A DNA stretch of 55,832 nucleotides from Saccharopolyspora kobensis. Lineage in GTDB: Bacteria; Actinomycetota; Actinomycetes; Mycobacteriales; Pseudonocardiaceae. The notes beneath the pieces are model-generated. The model ran no database searches, was not told the origin of the DNA, and worked only from the letters and a program-made list of their open reading frames with translations. The position numbers and the translations under genes are program-made. This document shows, piece after piece, positions 16,380 to 24,170 of the stretch. Position 1 is the first letter of the stretch. Every line of letters starts with the position of its first letter. The DNA is taken from NCBI RefSeq assembly GCF_900108315.1, contig NZ_FNVB01000019.1, positions 1 to 55,832 on the forward strand, read 5' to 3'.

Positions 16380-17294
16380 ATGACGAGGACGGCACGGGTG
16401 ATCGCCGCGTCCAACCGCGCCGCGGCCGGGGTGTACCCGGATCGCACCGGGCCGGTGATCGTCGAGTGGCTGCGCGGTCGCGGGTACGAGGTGCCCGAGC
16501 CCGTCGTGGTGCCCGACGGCGACCCGGTGGGCGAGGAGCTGCGCCGCGCGGTCGCCGACGGCGCGGACGTCGTGATCACCACCGGTGGCACCGGGATCAA
16601 CCCGAGCGACCGCACGCCGGAGGTCACCGCGGCGGTGCTGGACTACCCGATCCCCGGGCTCGCCGAGGCGATCCGCTCCGCCGGACTGCCGCAGGTGCCG
16701 ACCGCGGTGCTCTCCCGCGGCTTGGCCGGCGTCGCCGGGCGCACGCTGATCGTGAACCTCCCGGGCTCGCGCGGCGGGGTCAAGGACGGCCTCGGTGTGC
16801 TGGACGGAGTGCTGGAGCACGCCGTCGACCAGCTGCACGGCGGCGACCACGCGGCACCGGCCCGAGCGGCGGCGGAGGTCCTGCGGGCCGACGTGACCGA
16901 GCAGGTGATCGACGTCGACGAACTGGCCCGCTCGGTCGAGCACCGCGCGGCGGGCGCGGTGGTGACCTTCGGCGGCGTGGTGCGCGACCACGACGGCGGC
17001 CGCGGCGTGCAGGAGCTGGAGTACACCGGGCACCCGAGCGCCTCCGAGGTGATCGCCGAGGTCGCCCAGGACATCGCGGCCCGCTTCGACGGCGTGCGCG
17101 CGCTCGCCGTCTCGCACCGCATCGGCCTGCTCAAGATCGGTGATGTCGCGCTGGGCTGCGCGGTGGCCGCCGAGCACCGCAAGCAGGCCTTCGCGGCCTG
17201 CTCCGAGCTGGTGGACGAGGTCAAGCGGCGGCTGCCGATCTGGAAGCGCCAGGTCTTCGACGACGGCGCCGAAGAGTGGGTCAACTGCCCCTGA
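16380..17294 (+). CDS. mog-moaE: Fused MogA-MoaE molybdenum cofactor protein
   Basis: 304 residues in two domains. Residues 1 to about 158 are MogA/MoaB-like (TTGGTG at 67-72, NPSDRTPE, NLPGSRGGVKD), which adenylylates molybdopterin before metal insertion. Residues about 165-304 are MoaE, the large subunit of molybdopterin synthase (GAVVTFGGVVRDHD, ELEYTGHPSA, and RRLPIWKRQVF with the lysine that binds the MoaD C-terminus). In M. tuberculosis these are separate adjacent genes (mog, moaE2). The fusion joins an early and a late enzyme of one pathway. The 3' end overlaps the convergent tetR gene by 14 bp. Confidence 0.95.
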   Translation: MTRTARVIAASNRAAAGVYPDRTGPVIVEWLRGRGYEVPEPVVVPDGDPVGEELRRAVADGADVVITTGGTGINPSDRTPEVTAAVLDYPIPGLAEAIRSAGLPQVPTAVLSRGLAGVAGRTLIVNLPGSRGGVKDGLGVLDGVLEHAVDQLHGGDHAAPARAAAEVLRADVTEQVIDVDELARSVEHRAAGAVVTFGGVVRDHDGGRGVQELEYTGHPSASEVIAEVAQDIAARFDGVRALAVSHRIGLLKIGDVALGCAVAAEHRKQAFAACSELVDEVKRRLPIWKRQVFDDGAEEWVNCP

Positions 17295-17883
17295 AGGCGC
17301 GGAGGGTGGCGTCGACCAGGGCGTCGGCGAAGGCTTCGTCGAGCGCACCCGAGCGCGTCAGCCAGCGCTGGGTCAGCGGCGCGTAGAGGAAGTCCAGGAC
17401 CAGGTCCAGGTCGGCGTTCGGGTCGAGCTGGCCCGAGTCCTGGGCGCTGCGCAAGCGCCGCTTCTTCGCCTCGCGCATCGGCGCTTCCATCTTCTCGCGG
17501 TAGGCCGCGGCCAGTTCCGGATCGCTGATGATCTCGGTGTGCAGCGCCCGGATCGGCGCTTCGAACCCGGGGTCGGCGAACTCGGCCACCGTCGCGCGCA
17601 GCACGGTCTTGAGGTCGGCTTCGAGGTCGCCGGTGTCGGGCAGCGCGATCTCGCCGTCGTCCGCGCCCTCGCTCAGCGACAGGATCGAGTCGAACACCAC
17701 CGCGCCCTTCGACGGCCACCAGCGGTAGATCGTCTGCTTGCCGACGCCCGCGCGGGCGGCGATCGCCTCGATCGTCAGCTTGGCGTAGCCGACTTCGCTG
17801 ACGAGTTCGCGCGCGGCGGTCAGGATCGCCGTCCGGGACCGCTCGCTGCGCCGGGTGGTGCTGGGGCTCTTCTCCTGGGCCAT
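17281..17883 (-). CDS. TetR-family repressor
   Basis: 200 residues from ATG 17883 (GTG 17889 is in frame too). The N-terminal HTH spans about residues 14-60 (ILTAARELVSEVGYAKLTIEAIAARAGVGKQTIYRWWPSKG) and is followed by a TetR_C-type ligand domain. It is divergent from an SDR oxidoreductase. Two GAGACG-type sites in the shared promoter make control of both genes likely. The 3' end overlaps mog-moaE by 14 bp tail to tail. The inducer is unknown. Confidence 0.92.
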   Translation of the reverse strand: MAQEKSPSTTRRSERSRTAILTAARELVSEVGYAKLTIEAIAARAGVGKQTIYRWWPSKGAVVFDSILSLSEGADDGEIALPDTGDLEADLKTVLRATVAEFADPGFEAPIRALHTEIISDPELAAAYREKMEAPMREAKKRRLRSAQDSGQLDPNADLDLVLDFLYAPLTQRWLTRSGALDEAFADALVDATLRAFRGS

Positions 17884-17900
17884 GGGCACACCCTAACCCA

Positions 17901-17979
17901 AAACGAGACGTTCCGTCTTGACACGATGCCGACCGCGGTGCATGCTCGTCCCAACAACGAGACGAACCGTATCGTCTCG
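17901..17979. promoter_or_regulatory. TetR operator pair in divergent promoter
   Basis: Site 1 AACGAGACGTTCCGTCTTG lies at 17902-17920. Site 2 at 17955-17979 contains the perfect inverted repeat CGAGACGA-N6-TCGTCTCG (17958-17979). Both share ACGAGACGWWCCGT. A TTGACA -35-like hexamer at 17918-17923 overlaps site 1 and fits the rightward SDR promoter. Confidence 0.75.
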
Positions 17980-17993
17980 GACGGGAGAAGATC

Positions 17994-18818
17994 ATGCGCA
18001 CCAGTTCACCCCGCACCTGGTTCATCACCGGCGCCGCTCGCGGCCTGGGTCGGGCCTTCGCCGAAGCGGCGCTGGACGCGGGTGACCGCGTCGTCGGCGT
18101 CGCCCGGGACGTCGCGCCGCTGGACGAGCTGGTCGCGGCCAGCGACGGCCGGTTGGTCGCGTTCTCGCTGGACGTCTCGGACCGCCCGGCGGTCTTCGCG
18201 GGCGTCGGGCGGGCGGTGGCCGCGTTCGGCGGGCTCGACGTGGTGATCAACAACGCCGGGGGAGCGATCCTCGGCATGCTCGAAGAGCTCACCGAGGAGC
18301 AGATCCGGACGCACCTTGACACCAACTTCTTCGGCGCGCTCTGGGTGAGCCAGGCGGTCGTGCCGCACATGCGGGAGCAGGGCTCCGGGCACATCCTCCA
18401 GGTCTCCTCGATGGGCTCGGTCGGCGGTTTCGCGTCGACCGGCATCTACAGCGCGGGCAAGGCGGCGCTCGACTCGATGAGCGCGGCGCTGGCGATGGAG
18501 GTGGAGCGCTTCGGGATCAAGGTGACGATCCTCGGGCCGGGCGGCTACCGGACCGACCTGTTCACCCGGGGTCTGACGATGGCCGAGGGGCACGAGGCGT
18601 ACGCCCCGCTGCGCGAGTGGCTCCAGGGCATGTGGGCCGAGTCGGAGGACTTCGACCCGAAGCGGGCGGCCGAAGTGGTCGTGGAGGTGGTGAACATGCC
18701 CGAGCCCCCGAAGCACCTGATCCTCGGCTCGGCGGCCTACGACATGGTCGAGGGCATGAACAACGCCTACACCGCGGAGCTGGCGAAGTGGGAACACCTC
18801 AGCCGGAAAGCCGAGTGA
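17994..18818 (+). CDS. SDR-family oxidoreductase
   Basis: 274 residues of the classical short-chain dehydrogenase type. It has nucleotide-binding GAARGLG near the N-terminus, NNAGG, catalytic Ser in QVSSMGS and the YSAGK active-site motif. The substrate is unknown. It is probably repressed by the divergent TetR protein through the two operator sites just upstream. Two hairpins follow before rpfA. Confidence 0.93.
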   Translation: MRTSSPRTWFITGAARGLGRAFAEAALDAGDRVVGVARDVAPLDELVAASDGRLVAFSLDVSDRPAVFAGVGRAVAAFGGLDVVINNAGGAILGMLEELTEEQIRTHLDTNFFGALWVSQAVVPHMREQGSGHILQVSSMGSVGGFASTGIYSAGKAALDSMSAALAMEVERFGIKVTILGPGGYRTDLFTRGLTMAEGHEAYAPLREWLQGMWAESEDFDPKRAAEVVVEVVNMPEPPKHLILGSAAYDMVEGMNNAYTAELAKWEHLSRKAE

Positions 18819-18960
18819 CGGCCGGGAATGACCAGGGGGAGAGGGCTCGACCTCTGCGCAGCAGTGCGCAGTGACTGCGGCGCATGCCCGGCACCGAATT
18901 CGAGGTGTCGCATGCGCCCCCAGGCGCACAGCCCACCCTCGGCGCTTGCCACAACATGAC

Positions 18961-19037
18961 GGAACCCCCACCGCTGGGGGCGTGCGGTGGGGGTTCCGAG
19001 AGGGGTGGAGCACGTGCCGTGTCGGGGGTACGACACG
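18961..19037. terminator. Hairpin terminators between SDR gene and rpfA
   Basis: The first stem is GGAACCCCCACCGC with its exact complement (18961-18997). A second stem CGTGTCG/CGACACG (19018-19037) resembles the GTGTCGGG hairpins found in the composite repeats. The genes on both sides converge here. Confidence 0.8.
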
Positions 19038-19072
19038 TACTCCTCGCCGACCGGCTCAGCCGGCCGACCAGA

Positions 19073-19696
19073 TCACTTGATGTCGAGCTGCTGGCCCGGG
19101 AAGATCAGGTTCGGGTCGCTGATGACGTCCGAGTTGCGCTCGGCGATCTGCTGGTAGCTGACGCCGAACTGCTGACCGATCTTGCTCAGCGTGTCGCCCA
19201 GCTGGACGGTGTAGTCCCCGCCGCCGGTCTTCACCGTGGTCTTCGGGGTCGTCGTCTTCTGCGTCTGGGTCTTGGTCTGGGTCTTGGCGGTGACCTTCTT
19301 CTGCGTCACCTTGGTGCTCGTCTTGGTGCTGCCGCTGGCCCAGTTGGTCTTCGCGGTGCAGCCCGGCCAGGCGTTGGCGCCCTGCGCGGCGAGAACCTTC
19401 TCCGCCACCGCGATCTGCTGCTCGCGGGTGGCCTGGTGGGCGCTGCTGGCGTACTGGGTACCACCGAAGGCGGCCCAGGTGGACTGGCTGAACTGCAGTC
19501 CGCCGTAGTAGCCGTTGCCGGTGTTGATGCTCCAGTTACCGCTGCTCTCGCACTGCGCGAGGGTGTCCCAGTCGGCGGCGTTGGCCATCGGGGCGATCGC
19601 GATCGGGGACGCGACCACCGCGCCGGCGACGGCGACGCGGGCAACGGTGCGGCTGGTATTGGAAGGCTTGCGGTGCTTGCCCTTGTAGCGAGCCAT
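19073..19696 (-). CDS. rpfA: Resuscitation-promoting factor with LysM domain
   Basis: 207 residues from ATG 19696 with GGAGAGAGG just upstream. A basic signal sequence of about 40 residues (ending PMANA) precedes the Rpf transglycosylase domain ADWDTLAQCESSGNW...GGLQFSQSTW; Glu50 is the expected catalytic residue. A Thr/Lys-rich linker (about 115-155) leads to a C-terminal LysM domain (YTVQLGDTLSKIGQQFG...FPGQQLDIK) that binds peptidoglycan. Secreted Rpf enzymes cleave cell wall and promote growth from dormancy or spores. Its position between mog/moaE and moaD/moaA is that of rpfA in M. tuberculosis. Expression is likely under the riboswitch and CRP-like site upstream. Confidence 0.95.
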   Translation of the reverse strand: MARYKGKHRKPSNTSRTVARVAVAGAVVASPIAIAPMANAADWDTLAQCESSGNWSINTGNGYYGGLQFSQSTWAAFGGTQYASSAHQATREQQIAVAEKVLAAQGANAWPGCTAKTNWASGSTKTSTKVTQKKVTAKTQTKTQTQKTTTPKTTVKTGGGDYTVQLGDTLSKIGQQFGVSYQQIAERNSDVISDPNLIFPGQQLDIK

Positions 19697-19711
19697 GATC
19701 CTCTCTCCTGC

Positions 19712-19880
19712 CGCGCCTGCGAGGTCAGCTGTCGGGTTCGGGCTGAGAGGCAGCCCGGCCGGCTCGGGGGAACCGGCTTCACCCCTAGGGCTTCGGGGAG
19801 CCCGGGATTGGGTCCCCCGCCCCTGTCCGGTGTTTCTCGTTTCGGGGGTCGGAAGCCCGCCGGACAGGGTTCGGCGCTGC
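19712..19880 (-). ncRNA. c-di-AMP riboswitch (ydaO/yuaA type) in rpfA leader
   Basis: Read on the minus strand, the leader holds the conserved blocks of the ydaO aptamer in order: GCCGAACCCTGTCCGGCGGG, GGGGGACCCAATC, TAGGGGTGAAGCCGG, GGGCTGCCTCTCAGCCCGAA and CCCGACAGCTGACCTCGCAGG. The 3' end lies within about 10 nt of the ribosome-binding site. Riboswitches of this class sense c-di-AMP, usually switch genes off, and often precede actinobacterial rpf/cell-wall hydrolase genes. Confidence 0.92.
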
Positions 19881-19965
19881 GGGCTTCCCGCTCTTGCTGA
19901 TCGGTTCGGGGCCGACCGAGGAGCGACACTACGTAACCGGCGGGGAGATCCCAAATCTTCTTGCC

Positions 19966-19981
19966 TGTGACGCTGGTCACG
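19966..19981 (-). promoter_or_regulatory. CRP-like site upstream of rpfA
   Basis: TGTGACGCTGGTCACG matches the cAMP-receptor consensus TGTGA-N6-TCACA at 15 of 16 positions counting the spacer. It lies about 85 nt upstream of the riboswitch. M. tuberculosis rpfA is a known target of its CRP protein. Confidence 0.7.
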
Positions 19982-20413
19982 TAACAAGTGGGACGGGTGC
20001 TTCGATCCGAGCTCTTTTTGCTGATCAGAGCGTTGTTATCAAGTCGTTTCCTTGTCGAGATCGATCACCGTCGGTGAGGCGTGGGTCACCACATCGCTCT
20101 CCTACGGCCACCTCCGCCGCACTCGCTCGCGCCACCCGGAGGGGTGGCGTTCCGGCCCGGGCGGGCGTGCGCGGACGTGCGAAAGCGATCACGAACAAGG
20201 TTCGCGTCGGTGCGGAGGGTAGCGATCAGCGTCGCTGGATCAGGCTCGCTTAAGGCTGTCGAAGGACGCCGCTTCGGCAGCAAGATCGACATCGGCGGCG
20301 ATGATGCCGAAATGTCACCTGAAAGGGAATGTACGACACGCCAGGCCATGTTGTATTCGCGCACGCGCGCGCCCGCACGCGTGCGCAGTAATAAGGTGTC
20401 GGATCGCCGCGGT
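19982..20413. other. Unassigned intergenic region with hairpin at moaAD end
   Basis: 432 bases between the CRP-like site and moaD. The inverted repeat GCGCACGCG/CGCGTGCGC (20359-20386) lies just beyond the moaD stop and probably terminates the leftward moaA-moaD transcript. The remainder shows no convincing gene or known RNA motif. Short frames here have poor codon-position GC bias. Confidence 0.4.
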
Positions 20414-20692
20414 TCAGCCGCCTGCGAACGGCGGCAGCACGTCCAGCGTCGCCTCCGCGGGCACCTCGGCGAGCCGGTCCCGGACGGCCACGCCGTCGAG
20501 CAGGAAGCTGCAGGCGGGCAGCACCTTCGACAGCCCGTCGCCGTGCAGCTCCAGGACGGCCGAGATGACGTCCGAGACGGTCGCCGGACCGGCCAGTCGC
20601 ACCGTCTCCTCCGGAACTCCGGCAGCGGCGCGCGCGCCCGCGAAGTAGCGCACCTGCACCGCGGTCTCGACCTGTTCCGCCCACGTCGTCAT
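20414..20692 (-). CDS. moaD: Molybdopterin synthase sulfur carrier subunit MoaD
   Basis: 92 residues with ubiquitin-like fold (VQVRYFAGARAAAGVPEETV, SFLLDGVAV) ending in the required Gly-Gly (PPFAGG). The C-terminal glycine carries the thiocarboxylate used by MoaE. It starts 4 nt after moaA ends, in one operon. Its MoaE partner is the C-terminal half of the fusion at 16380-17294. Confidence 0.94.
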   Translation of the reverse strand: MTTWAEQVETAVQVRYFAGARAAAGVPEETVRLAGPATVSDVISAVLELHGDGLSKVLPACSFLLDGVAVRDRLAEVPAEATLDVLPPFAGG

Positions 20693-20696
20693 CGGC

Positions 20697-21755
20697 TCAG
20701 CCTCCGATAGCGCTCATCGGCCGCGACGGCTGCGCGAACTCGCCCGAGTCCATGCCGTGCCCAGCGGCTTTCGCCCACATCTCGCCCTGCCACAACCGGA
20801 TCAGCTCCGCGTCGTCGGCCCCGGCGCGCATCGGCCCGCGCAGGTCCGTCTCCATCGTGGAGAACAGGCAGGAGCGGAGCTGTCCGTCCGCGGTGAGCCG
20901 GGTCCGGTCGCAGGCGGCGCAGAACGGCCGGGTGACCGAGGCGATCACGCCCACGGTGGCCGGCCCGCCGTCGACCAGCCAGCGCTCCGCGGGCGCCGAG
21001 CCGCGCTCGGCGACGTCCGGGCTGAGGTCGAACTCGGCGCGGAGCCGCTCCAAGATCTCCTCGGCGGTGATCATCTGCGAGCGGTCCCACTCGTGCTGCG
21101 CGTCCAGCGGCATCTGCTCGATGAACCGCAGCTGGTAGCCGTGCTCGATGCAGTAGCGCAGCAGGTCGCCGGCCTCGTGCTCGTTGATCCCGCGCATCAG
21201 CACCGCGTTGACCTTGACCGGTTCCAGCCGCATCCGCTTGGCCGCGGCCAGCCCGGCCAGCACGTCGTCGAGCCGATCGCGCCTGGTCAGTTCCTTGAAC
21301 ACCGCGCGGTCGAGGGTGTCCAGCGAGACGTTGACCCGGTTCAGCCCGGCGCTGACCAGGGCTTCGGCGTGCTCGCCGAGGTTGATCCCGTTGGTGGTCA
21401 GCGAGGTCTTCGGGCGGCTGGGCAGCGCGGCGGTGGCGCCGATGATCTCCACCAGGTCCTGCCGCAGCAGCGGTTCGCCGCCGGTGAAGCGGACCGCGGT
21501 CACCCCGAGCTCCTCGACGGCGATGCGGATCAGCCGGTTCATCTCGGCGGTGTCGAGCAGTTCCGCGCGCTTGAGCCACGGCAGGCCCTCGGCGGGCATG
21601 CAGTAGGTGCAGCGGAGGTTGCACTTGTCGATGAGGGACACGCGCAGATCGGTGGCGATCCGGCCGAACCGGTCCACCAGCTGCGGGGTGTCCGGACGTG
21701 CGGACGTGTCCATCGTGCGGCGCACGAACGGGATTCCCAGCTCCACCGCGGTCAC
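20697..21755 (-). CDS. moaA: GTP 3',8-cyclase MoaA (radical SAM)
   Basis: 352 residues from GTG 21755; ATG 21713 is an alternative. It has the radical SAM cluster motif CNLRCTYC (Cys45, Cys49, Cys52), FTGGEPLLR for SAM binding, and a second C-terminal iron-sulfur site in FCAACDRTRLTADGQLRSC. It ends in Gly-Gly, needed for MoaA activity. It performs the first reaction of molybdenum cofactor synthesis with MoaC. It is transcribed leftward with moaD and divergent from the molybdate uptake genes. Confidence 0.96.
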   Translation of the reverse strand: MTAVELGIPFVRRTMDTSARPDTPQLVDRFGRIATDLRVSLIDKCNLRCTYCMPAEGLPWLKRAELLDTAEMNRLIRIAVEELGVTAVRFTGGEPLLRQDLVEIIGATAALPSRPKTSLTTNGINLGEHAEALVSAGLNRVNVSLDTLDRAVFKELTRRDRLDDVLAGLAAAKRMRLEPVKVNAVLMRGINEHEAGDLLRYCIEHGYQLRFIEQMPLDAQHEWDRSQMITAEEILERLRAEFDLSPDVAERGSAPAERWLVDGGPATVGVIASVTRPFCAACDRTRLTADGQLRSCLFSTMETDLRGPMRAGADDAELIRLWQGEMWAKAAGHGMDSGEFAQPSRPMSAIGG

Positions 21756-21937
21756 CCCACGACCCTAACGCGCCGGACCGACGAATTTCGAACTCGGGAA
21801 CGCATTTGTGCGGACAGCCGAACGCGCTCTGCCCAGCGCGTTCCCGGCTCGGAGGAAGCCACGAAGCTGATCGAGAATCCGGATTCGCGGTGCGCTGCCC
21901 TGGATTGATCCGCAGCTGCGGAAGTATGGTCCTCCTC

Positions 21938-22339
21938 GTGCCGCACTATCGGATTGCCGAAGCAGCCGGGCTGCTCGGCGTCAGCGACGACACGGTGCGC
22001 CGGTGGGTCGACGGCGGACAGCTGCGGGCGCAGCGGGACTCCGCCGGGCGGCTCGTCGTCGACGGGGCCGAGCTCGCCGAGTTCGCCCGCGACCAGGCGC
22101 GCTCCACGCCCGACCCCTCCGGCGTCGGCCGGTCGGCCCGCAACCGGCTGGTCGGCCTGGTCACCGAGGTGCTCTCGGACCGGGTGATGTCCCAGGTGGA
22201 GATGCAGTGCGGGCCGCACCGGGTGGTGTCGCTGATGAGCACGGAGGCGGTGCACGAGCTCGGCCTGCGGCCGGGAGTGCTGGCGGTGGCCGTGGTCAAG
22301 TCGACCAACGTCGTGGTGGAGACGCCGGGAGAGGCATGA
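21938..22339 (+). CDS. HTH-TOBE molybdate-binding protein
   Basis: 133 residues from GTG 21938, set by the family N-terminus PHYRIAEAAGLLGVSDDTVRRWVDGG, a MerR/excisionase-type HTH. The C-terminal ~65 residues form a TOBE/Mop-like domain (SARNRLVGLVTEVLSDRVMSQVEMQCGPHRVVSLMSTEAV) that binds molybdate or tungstate. It is probably a molybdate store or regulator. It is first gene of the mod cluster and immediately upstream of modA. Confidence 0.88.
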   Translation: MPHYRIAEAAGLLGVSDDTVRRWVDGGQLRAQRDSAGRLVVDGAELAEFARDQARSTPDPSGVGRSARNRLVGLVTEVLSDRVMSQVEMQCGPHRVVSLMSTEAVHELGLRPGVLAVAVVKSTNVVVETPGEA

Positions 22340-22569
22340 TGCCGAAGCTCAAGTCCTGGAGAAGCAGGAGACCGCGGGGTTCAGCTGGCGCCGGTTGGAA
22401 GGCGCCGCAGGCGCATAACCCACCCTCGCAACCGGCACCGCCGCGGGTTCTCAGCGGTCGTCTGGCGAGGACAGCTCCGACGCCGTGCATTGGCCTGCAG
22501 CAGGAGGAGATCCCGCAGTCCAGGCGGGCGCTGAGGTTCCGCTATCCGCACCGCTACGCAGAACGAGTC
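22339..22569 (+). other. Inserted or leader segment ahead of modA
   Basis: GGGAGAGG followed by ATGATG (22336-22341) overlaps the upstream stop and looks like a normal coupled start. The next 77 in-frame codons are Arg/Pro-rich and unlike any ModA, and the lipoprotein signal only begins at 22570. The DNA contains GGCGCC-centred inverted repeats. A stretch, CAGGCGCATAACCCACCCTCG, closely matches DNA at 18920-18940. This looks like a repeat inserted in frame after the original start, or an untranslated leader. Confidence 0.5.
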
Positions 22570-23313
22570 GTGCATTCCTCAAAGGTCGTCGCCGGAGCGC
22601 TGCTGGCGCTGGTGCTGCTGGCCGGGTGCGGCCAAGCCGGTTCGGAGCAGCAGCGCACGTTGACCGTGCTGGCCGCGGCGTCGCTGACCGAGTCCTTCGA
22701 CGAGCTCGGGGACCGGTTCACCGCGGAGCATCCGGACGTGCGGGTGCAGTTCGACTACCAGGGCTCCTCGACGCTGGCGGAGCAGATCGAGCAGGGCCGG
22801 CCGGCGGACGTCTTCGCCTCGGCGGACGAGAAGAACATGACCAAGGTGCGCGACCTCGTCGGCGCTCCGCAGACCTTCGCGACCAACCAGCTGACGATCG
22901 TGGTCCCGCCCGGCAACCCGGGGGGCATCACCTCGCCGGCCGACCTGGCCGGTGATCACGCCGTGGTGGTGTGCGCGCCGGAGGTGCCGTGCGGTTCGGC
23001 GACGCGGAAGGTGACGCAGGCGGCGGGCGTGCAGATCAAGCCGGTGAGCGAGGAGAACGACGTCAAGTCGGTGCTGCAGAAGGTCGTCGCGGGCGAGGCC
23101 GACGCCGGGCTGGTGTACGTCACCGATGCGACGGCGGCCGGGGAGAAGGTGCAGGTCATCGACTTCCCGGAGGCGCGGCAGGCGGTCAACGCCTACCCGA
23201 TCGCGACGGTGAGCGGTGCTCCGGAGCCGGAGCTGGCGGCGCAGTTCGTCGAGTTCGCGCGCGGCCCGGTCGGCCGCGAGATCCTCACCCGCCACGGCTT
23301 CGGCACCCCATGA
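22570..23313 (+). CDS. modA: Molybdate-binding lipoprotein ModA
   Basis: 247 residues if read from GTG 22570, where a lipoprotein signal begins (VHSSKVVAGALLALVLLAGC, lipobox LAGC). An in-frame ATG at 22339 has the better ribosome-binding site and would add 77 odd residues. Mature sequence shows TLTVLAAASLTESFDEL, DYQGSSTLAEQI, GRPADVFASAD and AGLVYVTDA, all diagnostic of ModA. It captures molybdate outside the membrane for ModBC. The stop overlaps the modB ATG. Confidence 0.88.
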   Translation: MHSSKVVAGALLALVLLAGCGQAGSEQQRTLTVLAAASLTESFDELGDRFTAEHPDVRVQFDYQGSSTLAEQIEQGRPADVFASADEKNMTKVRDLVGAPQTFATNQLTIVVPPGNPGGITSPADLAGDHAVVVCAPEVPCGSATRKVTQAAGVQIKPVSEENDVKSVLQKVVAGEADAGLVYVTDATAAGEKVQVIDFPEARQAVNAYPIATVSGAPEPELAAQFVEFARGPVGREILTRHGFGTP

Positions 23314-24170
23314 CCGACCCGCAACTTCCATTGAAATCGAAGACGCAATTTCAATGGAAATCACCTCGTCGATTTCCATTGAAATTGCGCTCCACCCAGG
23401 TCCCGGTGGTGCTGTGGGTACCCGCGCTGCTGGCCCTGGCACTGGTGATGCTGCCCGTCCTCGGGCTGCTGACCAGGGTCGATCCGGCCGAGCTGCCGCG
23501 GCTGCTGCTCAGCCCGGCCGCGCTCGACGCGCTGCGGCTGTCGGTGGTCACCGGGCTGATCGCCACCGGACTGTCGCTGTTGCTCGGCGGCCCGCTCGCG
23601 CTGGTGCTGGCGAGATCCCGGATGCGCGGACTGCGGGTGCTGCGCGCCTTCGTGCTGCTGCCGCTGGTGCTTCCGCCGGTGGTCGGCGGTCTGGCCCTGC
23701 TCTACCTGCTCGGCCGCACCGGGCCGCTCGGGCAGCTGCTCGACGTCGTGGGCGTCCGCCTGCCGTACACCACGGCGGCCGTGGTGCTGGCCCAGACGTT
23801 CGTCGCGATGCCGTTCCTGGTGGTCGGGCTGGAAGGCGCGCTGCGCACCGCGGGCGGCCGCTACGAGCAGGTCGCCGCCACGCTGGGCGCCGGGCCGTGG
23901 CTGACCTTCCGGCGGGTGACCGTGCCGCTGGTGCTGCCCGCGCTCGGATCGAGCCTGGTGCTCACCTTCGCCCGCGCGCTGGGCGAATTCGGCGCGACGA
24001 TCACCTTCGCCGGTAGCTTGCAGGGCACCACCCGGACCCTGCCGCTGGCCGTCTACACCACCGCCCAGTCCGATGTGGACGCCGCGGTGGCGATGTCGTT
24101 GTTGCTGGTGGTGGTGGCCCTGGTGGTGATCGTGGTGGCCCGGCCCAGAGCGGTGGAAGGACGGCTGTGA
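23310..24170 (+). CDS. modB: Molybdate ABC transporter permease ModB
   Basis: 286 residues from ATG 23310 (ATGA overlap with modA). About five membrane helices follow (first from about residue 30), with the EAA loop near EQVAATLGAGPWLTFRRVTVPLVLPALG and GEFGATITFAGS, typical of ModB. Residues about 5-28 (QLPLKSKTQFQWKS...FPLKLR) are encoded by AT-rich palindromic repeat DNA and are not a family feature. They add a basic cytoplasmic N-terminus. Codon use there is very AT-rich compared with the rest of the gene. Confidence 0.93.
   Translation: MTDPQLPLKSKTQFQWKSPRRFPLKLRSTQVPVVLWVPALLALALVMLPVLGLLTRVDPAELPRLLLSPAALDALRLSVVTGLIATGLSLLLGGPLALVLARSRMRGLRVLRAFVLLPLVLPPVVGGLALLYLLGRTGPLGQLLDVVGVRLPYTTAAVVLAQTFVAMPFLVVGLEGALRTAGGRYEQVAATLGAGPWLTFRRVTVPLVLPALGSSLVLTFARALGEFGATITFAGSLQGTTRTLPLAVYTTAQSDVDAAVAMSLLLVVVALVVIVVARPRAVEGRL
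23321..23388. repeat. AT-rich palindromic repeat inside modB 5' end
   Basis: Three 18-nt arms: 23321-23338, 23345-23362 and 23371-23388. Arms 2 and 3 are exact reverse complements with an 8-nt loop (GCAATTTCAATGGAAATC). Arm 1 can also pair with arm 2 over 12 bp, so two hairpins exclude each other. The 44-bp unit is the same as in the composite elements, with core CAATGG/CCATTG, and it is translated in frame. Confidence 0.88.
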
